From CAZEZY01 sp964516635 (GTDB lineage: Bacteria > Pseudomonadota > Gammaproteobacteria > Burkholderiales > Burkholderiaceae_C): 18,458 nucleotides of DNA. Where the stretch lies: the NCBI GenBank assembly GCA_964516635.1, contig CAZEZY010000037.1:1-18458 (forward strand), in the 5' to 3' direction. The notes beneath the pieces were generated by a model that was not told the DNA's origin, did no database searches, and saw nothing but the letters and a program-made list of their open reading frames with translations. Each line of letters begins with the position of its first letter. The first letter of the stretch is position 1. Positions 13,633-18,458 of this stretch are shown here, one piece after another. The position numbers and the translations under genes are program-made.

Positions 13633-15030
13633 TCAGGCCGTTTCCTGAAGCGTGTCGCCCAGCGCGCTGAGCAGCCGGTCGACCTCGGCCGGCGTGCTGA
13701 TGAAGGGCGGTGCCAGCTGGAGGGTGTCGCCACCATAGCGCACGTAAAAGCCCTTGCGGTACATGGCCATGGCGATCTCGAACGGCCGCTTGGCAGGTTC
13801 ACCGGGCACCGGGGCGATGGTGAAACCGGCTGCCAGACCGAAGTTGCGGATGTCGGCCACGTGCTGGGCACCCTGCAGGCCGTGAACCGCCCGCTCGAAG
13901 TGGGGGGCGAGTTCTCGCACCCGCTCGATGGCGTGTTCTCTTTCCATGAGCTGCAAGGTGGCGATACCCGCCGCACAGGCCACCGGGTGGGCCGAGTAGG
14001 TGTAGCCGTGCGGAAACTCCAGCATGTAATCGGGCCCGCCGGCTGCCATGAACGTGTCGTGGATCTCGCGCGTGGCCACCACGCCGCCGAGGGGCTGCAC
14101 GCCGTTGGTCACCTGCTTGGCGAAGTTGAGGATGTCGGGCGTGACGCCAAACGCCTCGGCGCCCGTCCAGGCGCCACTGCGACCAAAGCCGGAAATCACT
14201 TCGTCAAAGATGAGCAGAATGTGGTGCTGCGTGCAGATCTCTCGGAGGCGCTGCAGGTAGCCCTGAGGCGGAATCACCACACCGGCCGAACCGGAGAAGG
14301 GTTCGACGATCACCGCCGCGATGTTGGAGGCATCGTGGAGGTTGATGAGGTTGAGCAACTCGTCGGCCAGAGCGGCACCCGGGTATGAACCCGTGGGCGC
14401 CGCCGGCGGCATGCCCCGGAAGAAGGAGCCGTTGGGTGGCTGGGTGTGCGGCAGGTGATCGGCTTCCACGCCTTGCCCGTACAGCTTGCGATTGGCCACG
14501 ATACCCCCCACCGAAATGCCGCCAAAGTTCACGCCGTGGTAGCCCTTGATGCGGCCGATCAGCCGCGTCTTGCTGGCCTGGCCTTTGGCTCGCCAGTACG
14601 CCCGCGCCATCTTCAGGGACGTGTCGGCCGACTCGGAACCTGAACCGGTGAAGAACACGTGCGTCAACCCGCTGGGCATGCGTTCGATCACCCGATTGGC
14701 CAGCTCGAAAGACAGCGGATGGCCGAACTGGAAGGCGGGCGAGTAGTCGAGGGTGGCCACCTGTCGGGCCACGGCCTGGCTGATCTCGTCCCGGCAGTGC
14801 CCCAGACCGGTACACCACAGGCCCGACAGGCCATCGAACAGCCGGCGGCCATCGGAAGTGGTGAGGTAAGCGCCCCGGGCGGTGGTGATCAACCGGGGAT
14901 CGGCCTTGAACTGGCGGTTGCCGGTGTAAGGCATCCAGTGCGCTTCGAGCCATGACGCATCGGTTCGGGGAACCCCCTCGGCAGAGGTGCGGGTGGCGGC
15001 TTGCAGGTGCTGGCTGTCGGTCAGATCCAT
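13633..15030 (-). CDS. Class III aminotransferase, omega-amino acid:pyruvate (beta-alanine) type
   Basis: The 465-residue product is a PLP enzyme of fold type I. The cofactor Asp is D276 in IFDEVISGFGRSG, and the Schiff-base lysine is K305 in FAKQVTNGVQPLGG. The stretch FFTGSGSESADTSLKMARAYWR and GRIKGYHGVNFGGISVGG closely resembles beta-alanine:pyruvate transaminases, so transfer of terminal amino groups to pyruvate is likely; the precise amine donor is inferred. ATG 15030 (MDLTDSQ) is used; ATG 15042 (MFFAMDL) is an alternative. The frame is open another ~120 codons upstream, but only as a mirror of the flavoprotein gene. It is convergent with the SDR with no gap. A TTGTGG-17 bp-TACCAT promoter candidate lies upstream. 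Confidence 0.92.
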   Translation of the reverse strand: MDLTDSQHLQAATRTSAEGVPRTDASWLEAHWMPYTGNRQFKADPRLITTARGAYLTTSDGRRLFDGLSGLWCTGLGHCRDEISQAVARQVATLDYSPAFQFGHPLSFELANRVIERMPSGLTHVFFTGSGSESADTSLKMARAYWRAKGQASKTRLIGRIKGYHGVNFGGISVGGIVANRKLYGQGVEADHLPHTQPPNGSFFRGMPPAAPTGSYPGAALADELLNLINLHDASNIAAVIVEPFSGSAGVVIPPQGYLQRLREICTQHHILLIFDEVISGFGRSGAWTGAEAFGVTPDILNFAKQVTNGVQPLGGVVATREIHDTFMAAGGPDYMLEFPHGYTYSAHPVACAAGIATLQLMEREHAIERVRELAPHFERAVHGLQGAQHVADIRNFGLAAGFTIAPVPGEPAKRPFEIAMAMYRKGFYVRYGGDTLQLAPPFISTPAEVDRLLSALGDTLQETA

Positions 15031-15052
15031 GGCGAAAAACATCCGGAGGCAA

Positions 15053-15081
15053 AAGCCGCATGGTAGCCATGGGCAGTCAGA
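15053..15081 (-). promoter_or_regulatory. Candidate sigma70 promoter of the transaminase gene
   Basis: On the minus strand TTGTGG, 17 bases, TACCAT lies within the 64 bp before the transaminase start. Spacing is ideal but both hexamers are imperfect. It sits just downstream of the flavoprotein stop, so the transaminase may also receive read-through. Confidence 0.3.
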
Positions 15082-15094
15082 ACCACAAGTCCAA

Positions 15095-16393
15095 TCAGGG
15101 TTCGGCCGCTGGCTCCACACCGCGCAGGTGATCCAGCAGGCCACTGGCGGCCACTTGTCCGCTGGCCAGGCAAGCGGTGAGCAGGTAGCCCCCGGTCGGG
15201 GCTTCCCAGGCCAGCATTTCGCCCGCACAGAACACCCCGGGCAGCGCCTTGAGCATGAGGCCGTCGGTGAGCCCTGCCAAGGCCACCCCACCCGCGGTGC
15301 TGATGGCTTCGGCCATCGGGCGGGGTGCCACCAGGTCCACCGGCAGGGCATGAACCCATCCGGCGATGTCCGGGTGGGCATCGGTTGACGCATGCAGCCG
15401 CTCCTGAATCAGCGCGACCGATACCTCAGACAAACCCAGCCGGCCCTTGAGGACCTGGGTCAGCGTTTTGCCACCTCTGGGGCGGGCCAGGGCCTCGATC
15501 AGCCGCTCACGAGGCCAGTCGGGTTTGAGGTTGAGGTGAACACGAACCGGCCCATGCCCTTCGATGGCGTCACGCAACCGGGCCGAGGCGGCATACACCA
15601 GGCTGCCCTCCAGGCCGGTGGCGGTGACGACACATTCGCCCTTCTGCCGGAAACGGGTTCCGTCCGGCAGCGAGAAACTGAGCTCCACCGCTTTCAAAGC
15701 TTGCCCCGCATGGCGACGGGCCAGCACCTCGCTCCAGCCCTGGCGGCCCTCGACGCTGACGTCAAAGCCGCAATTGGCCGGTCGCAAAGGCTCCAGCGGT
15801 ACGCCATGTGTGGCCAGCCAGGGCATCCATGACCCATCGGAGCCCAGGCGAGGCCAGCTGCCTCCCCCCAGGGCAAGCAAGACCGCGCCCGCCTGAACCT
15901 CCACCGACGACGCCCGCGAATCAAACCGAAGGCGGTATCCGCCCGATGCCAGGGCCTGCAAGGTGCCATCCCAGCGGTGGCGCTGGTGAAAGACCACGGC
16001 TTCTCCCTGTGCCGGATGGCGCAGACGGTGCAACCAGGCCCGCAACAGGGGGGCGGCCTTCATGTCGACCGGGAACACCCGCTGCGAACTGCCCACAAAG
16101 GTTTCAATGCCGAGGCCTGCCGCCCAGTCGCGCACCCCCTGAGGCGACAGGGCTTGCAACCAGCGCGAACACACATCGGCCGTTTGGCCATACCGCTCGG
16201 TGAATCGTTCGATGGGCTCGGCGTGCGTCAGATTGAGCCCACCGATGCCGGCCAGCAGAAACTTGCGGCCGACCGTGGGCATGGCATCAAAAACGTGCAC
16301 GGGCACACCGGCAGCGCCCAGGCACTCGGCGGCCATCAGACCGGCTGGGCCGCCACCCACGATGGCCACAGGGCAGGAGATGGGATCGCTCAC
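15095..16393 (-). CDS. NAD(P)/FAD-dependent oxidoreductase, TIGR03862/HI0933-like flavoprotein
   Basis: The 432-residue product starts with a Rossmann dinucleotide loop (VAIVGGGPAGLMAAE, residues 8-22), then FDAMPTVGRKFLLAGIGGLNLTHAE, the hallmark of the HI0933/BaiN flavoprotein superfamily. A middle LLALGGGSWPRLGSDG and a C-terminal FCAGEMLAWEAPTGGYLLTACLASGQVA complete the FAD site. The family resembles PP_4765-type proteins whose reaction is unknown to me. The start is GTG at 16393; no ATG upstream is in a plausible place. It is divergent from the EamA exporter over 102 bp that contain a 7-bp inverted repeat. Confidence 0.9.
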   Translation of the reverse strand: MSDPISCPVAIVGGGPAGLMAAECLGAAGVPVHVFDAMPTVGRKFLLAGIGGLNLTHAEPIERFTERYGQTADVCSRWLQALSPQGVRDWAAGLGIETFVGSSQRVFPVDMKAAPLLRAWLHRLRHPAQGEAVVFHQRHRWDGTLQALASGGYRLRFDSRASSVEVQAGAVLLALGGGSWPRLGSDGSWMPWLATHGVPLEPLRPANCGFDVSVEGRQGWSEVLARRHAGQALKAVELSFSLPDGTRFRQKGECVVTATGLEGSLVYAASARLRDAIEGHGPVRVHLNLKPDWPRERLIEALARPRGGKTLTQVLKGRLGLSEVSVALIQERLHASTDAHPDIAGWVHALPVDLVAPRPMAEAISTAGGVALAGLTDGLMLKALPGVFCAGEMLAWEAPTGGYLLTACLASGQVAASGLLDHLRGVEPAAEP

Positions 16394-16400
16394 TTGTCGG

Positions 16401-16431
16401 GTTACCAGAAAACAGATGGCGAGATGGTAAC
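16401..16431. repeat. Inverted repeat GTTACCA-N17-TGGTAAC
   Basis: Perfect 7-bp arms at 16401-16407 and 16425-16431 lie between the divergent flavoprotein and exporter genes, 8-38 bp upstream of the flavoprotein GTG. It may be an operator for a dimeric regulator. No T-run, so not a terminator. Confidence 0.4.
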
Positions 16432-16483
16432 GCCCCTGTCACCCGCCGGACGAGCACCAAGGGCAAGCGTTCGCCCGCTGAAT

Positions 16484-16489
16484 GACAAT
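16484..16489 (+). promoter_or_regulatory. -10-like box GACAAT, six bases before EamA gene ATG
   Basis: GACAAT, six bases, ATG 16496, identical to the boxes before pyrC and the thioesterase. No Shine-Dalgarno sequence lies between. It supports MSASAS as the start of the exporter. Confidence 0.45.
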
Positions 16490-16495
16490 GCCAGC

Positions 16496-17404
16496 ATGTC
16501 TGCCTCTGCTTCCCAGCGCCTGACCCCCGCCGCTTTTGCCACCCTGCTCGTGATCGCCTTCATGATGGGCGCCAACCATGTGGCGGCGCGCATCGCGTTC
16601 GACCACGGGGTGGATGTGGCCACGGCGGTGGCCTTTCGCAGCGGGGTGACGGCACTGGTGGTGGGCGGCCTGCTGCTCTTCTACCGGGTGCCGATGTGCC
16701 TGACGGCGCGTCACCGCCGGATGCTGCCGCTGATCGGCGTGCTGGTGGCGGTACAGAGCCTGTGCCTGTATGCATCGGTGGCCAGACTGCCGGTGGCGCT
16801 GGCGCTGCTCACGTTCAACACCTACCCGATCTGGACGGCCTTGTGGGCCCGGCTGCTGTACCGCGAAAGGCCGGAAACCGCCGTGCTGCGGGCCATGCCG
16901 ATCCTGCTGGTGGGGCTGGCACTGGCCCTTGACGTGCTGGGCGCTTCATCGGGCCTCAGCACGGGGAGCCACTGGCAGGCGATCGGCCATGGCGTGGGTT
17001 TTGCGGTCGCCGCGGCCGCCACGTTCGGGCTCGCGCTTGTGCTCACCCAGCATGAGGCCGGCTCGCTCGACGGCCGGGTGCGCACCTTCAGCACCATGGC
17101 GCTGGTCGGCGTGCTGGCCCTGGCGGGTACGGCCACGCAGGGAGGCCTGCAACTGCCGGATGCCCCAGCCGGCTGGGGCGGTCTGGCGGGCCTGACCTTC
17201 CTGTATGGCACCGCCTTCACCGTGATGTTCACCGTGCTGCCCCGCCTGGGTGTGGTGGGCAACTCGGCGATCATGAACATCGAGCCCATTTTCGCGCTGG
17301 TGCTGGCGTGGGCCATCCTGGGGCAGGCGGTGGCCCCGGTTCAGGTGGCGGGCGGGTTGCTGGTCGTCGGCACCGTCATGTGGCTGGGCCTGCGCAAACG
17401 CTAG
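16496..17404 (+). CDS. EamA/DMT-superfamily transporter
   Basis: The 302-residue product has about ten hydrophobic segments in two repeated EamA halves. The first half includes FMMGANHVAARIAF and FRSGVTALVVGG, and the segment LPVALALLTFNTYPIWTALWARLLYRERP is typical of the family; the second half ends with IMNIEPIFALVLAWAILGQAVAPVQVAGGLLVVG. Such proteins are inner-membrane metabolite exporters, often for amino acids or related compounds; the substrate is not visible. The frame is open far upstream over the flavoprotein gene, but ATG 16496 is the first start outside it with the leaderless-type box. The end is convergent with the Lrp/AsnC gene, 4 bp apart. Confidence 0.92.
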   Translation: MSASASQRLTPAAFATLLVIAFMMGANHVAARIAFDHGVDVATAVAFRSGVTALVVGGLLLFYRVPMCLTARHRRMLPLIGVLVAVQSLCLYASVARLPVALALLTFNTYPIWTALWARLLYRERPETAVLRAMPILLVGLALALDVLGASSGLSTGSHWQAIGHGVGFAVAAAATFGLALVLTQHEAGSLDGRVRTFSTMALVGVLALAGTATQGGLQLPDAPAGWGGLAGLTFLYGTAFTVMFTVLPRLGVVGNSAIMNIEPIFALVLAWAILGQAVAPVQVAGGLLVVGTVMWLGLRKR

Positions 17405-17408
17405 CGCA

Positions 17409-17879
17409 TCAGCCCAGCGGGAGGGCGCTGGTGCATTTCACCTCGTCGAGGCACACGCTGGAGCGCACCCCGTTCACGCCGGGCAATTGCGCCAGCGTGC
17501 CGAGCAGAAAGTCCGACAGCGCCTTGAGATCGCGTGCCACGACCTTGAGCACATAGTCGAAATCGCCGGTCACGGCATAGCATTCCTGCACCTGAGCCAG
17601 GCTGCTGACCACGTCGCGAAACTTCACCACCTCGCGGATGTGGCCTCGCTCCATGGTCACATGCACAAAAGCCAGCACCCCCAGCCCCACCTGGGCGGCA
17701 TCCAGCCGTGCTTCGTAGCGCCGGATCACGCCTTGGTCTTCGAGTCGGCGGTGGCGCCGGTTGCACTGGGCGGGTGACAGGTGCACCGCCTCGGCCAGTT
17801 CCAGGTTGGTGACACGACCATGGGCCTGAAGATGCGCCAGAATGCGCCGGTCGGTCTGATCCAGATCCATCGGTTGCAA
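17409..17879 (-). CDS. Lrp/AsnC-family transcriptional regulator
   Basis: The 156-residue product has an N-terminal helix-turn-helix (LDQTDRRILAHLQ, then TNLELAEAVHLSPAQCNRRHRRLEDQGVI) and a C-terminal RAM/AsnC ligand domain (VTMERG...AQVQECYAVTGDFDYVLKVVARDLKALSDFLLGTL). Such proteins respond to amino acids. It is divergent from hppD, so control of tyrosine catabolism is the natural inference. The start is chosen as TTG 17879 because AAAGGAGAG puts GGAG eight bases before it; ATG 17870 (MDLDQTDRR) is 17 bases from the same site, too far. If ATG were used the protein would be 3 residues shorter with no change in domains. Confidence 0.92.
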   Translation of the reverse strand: MQPMDLDQTDRRILAHLQAHGRVTNLELAEAVHLSPAQCNRRHRRLEDQGVIRRYEARLDAAQVGLGVLAFVHVTMERGHIREVVKFRDVVSSLAQVQECYAVTGDFDYVLKVVARDLKALSDFLLGTLAQLPGVNGVRSSVCLDEVKCTSALPLG

Positions 17880-18013
17880 TCAATTCTCTCCTTTCGGTGG
17901 TTTAGCCTGATTTCGTTGCATACATCATGGCAAACACGCCCCCAGAATGCAAACCCATTGCGTCAGCAGTGGCATAAAGTTTCCGCTTCAATTCATTCCA
18001 AGGAGCTGCTGCC
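17880..18013. promoter_or_regulatory. Divergent Lrp/AsnC-hppD control region
   Basis: This 134-bp gap is richer in A and T than its surroundings. TTGCAT (17916-17921) and ATGCAA (17947-17952) form an inverted pair, 31 bp start to start, about three helical turns, suited to a multimeric Lrp-type protein. On the minus strand TTGCCA (17927-17932) may be a -35 for the regulator. A strong ribosome site, AAGGAG, precedes hppD (18000-18005). No confident -10 for hppD was found. Confidence 0.4.
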
Positions 18014-18458
18014 ATGGCCGATCTGTTTGACAACCCCATGGGTCTGTGCGGGTTCGAGTTCGTCGAGTTCGCCTCGCCCACCGCCGGCGTGCTGGAACCC
18101 CTGTTCGAGAAAATGGGGTTCACGCTCATCGCCCAACACCGCTCCAAGGACGTGGTGCTGTATCGCCAGGGTGGCATCAACTTCATCGTCAACCGCGAAG
18201 CCAAAAGCCAGGCCGGCTACTTTGCTGCCGAACACGGACCCAGCGCCTGCGGCCTGGCCTTCCGCGTGAAGGACTCTCACAAAGCGTATGCCCGAGCCCT
18301 CGAACTGGGCGCCCAGCCCATCGACATCCCCACCGGGCCGATGGAGTTGCGCCTGCCCGCCATCAAGGGCATTGGTGGCGCCCCGCTGTACCTGATCGAC
18401 CGATTCGAAGACGGCAAGAGCATTTACGACATCGACTTCGAATTCCTGCCCGGCTTCG
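18014..18458 (+). CDS. hppD: 4-hydroxyphenylpyruvate dioxygenase, 3' end outside window
   Basis: Only the first 148 residues are present. MADLFDNPMGLCGFEFVEFASPT, FEKMGFTLIAQHRSKDVVLYRQGGINFIVN and GPSACGLAFRVKD followed by YLIDRFEDGKSIYDIDFEFLPG match the N-terminal VOC domain of bacterial HPPD. The enzyme converts 4-hydroxyphenylpyruvate to homogentisate in tyrosine breakdown, using Fe(II) and oxygen. The iron ligands (two His, one Glu) lie in the C-terminal half, outside the window. ATG 18014 has AAGGAG eight bases upstream. It is divergent from an Lrp/AsnC regulator, which probably controls it. Confidence 0.95.
   Translation, partial: MADLFDNPMGLCGFEFVEFASPTAGVLEPLFEKMGFTLIAQHRSKDVVLYRQGGINFIVNREAKSQAGYFAAEHGPSACGLAFRVKDSHKAYARALELGAQPIDIPTGPMELRLPAIKGIGGAPLYLIDRFEDGKSIYDIDFEFLPGF

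Noticed and set aside
15031..15393. N-terminal extension of the transaminase frame by about 120 codons
   Set aside because: The extension lies over the flavoprotein gene in another frame and reads as a Pro/Cys/Trp-rich mirror; the family begins near MDLTDSQ.
1..18458. Search for CRISPR arrays, tRNA/rRNA genes, insertion sequences, phage or toxin-antitoxin genes
   Set aside because: No spaced repeats, transposase, integrase, or RNA-gene signatures were seen; the window is ordinary chromosomal DNA apart from the two-component scar.

Overview
The window looks like a chromosomal segment of a betaproteobacterium, most likely order Burkholderiales (Comamonadaceae or a relative). The base composition is high in GC, genes are packed with very short gaps, and the protein families are typical of that order: a DUF3025 protein next to pyrC, a TIGR03862-type flavoprotein, and an AsnC-type regulator divergent from hppD. 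I see no insertion sequence, tRNA, rRNA, CRISPR array or phage gene. Most of the window is housekeeping or metabolic DNA.

Layout. (a) 1-5370, minus strand: a tight gene train reading leftward, made of an Atm1-type ABC exporter, a LysR regulator resembling HypT, pyrC, a DUF3025 protein, and then, after a 124-bp gap with a heat-shock-like promoter, htpX (cut by the left edge). (b) 5387-5800, plus: a YciA-type acyl-CoA thioesterase whose start is back to back with the ABC exporter. (c) 5801-6447: a degraded region. A two-component system has collapsed into one scar: an OmpR-type receiver domain, cut after about 71 residues, joined out of frame to the last ~55 residues of a histidine kinase. A strong minus-strand terminator lies beyond it. 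(d) 6448-8945: AmpG-like permease (minus) and a Tat-exported M48 protease (plus), divergent. (e) 8951-11531, minus: an MBL-fold hydrolase (YcbL/GloC type) and an orphan GspE/PilB-type ATPase with an MshEN-like N-terminus. (f) 11571-13632, plus: a probable operon for cyclic imines and amino acids (pyrroline-2-carboxylate reductase, RidA-family deaminase, SDR), convergent with a class III omega-amino-acid transaminase (13633-15030, minus). (g) 15095-17404: TIGR03862-type flavoprotein (minus) and an EamA exporter (plus). (h) 17409-18458: an Lrp/AsnC regulator (minus) divergent from hppD (plus, cut by the right edge).

Two observations stand out. First, the two-component deletion scar, which is the only clearly broken locus. 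Second, seven genes without a usable Shine-Dalgarno sequence carry a -10-like hexamer (A at position 2, AT at positions 5-6; GACAAT three times, TACAAT, TATGAT, CAAAAT, TAACAT) exactly six bases before the ATG. That geometry puts the predicted transcript start on the start codon and suggests widespread leaderless mRNAs in this organism. It also settles several start codons. I found no multi-gene system that looks wholly new; the imine operon and the MshEN-type ATPase are the best functional leads.
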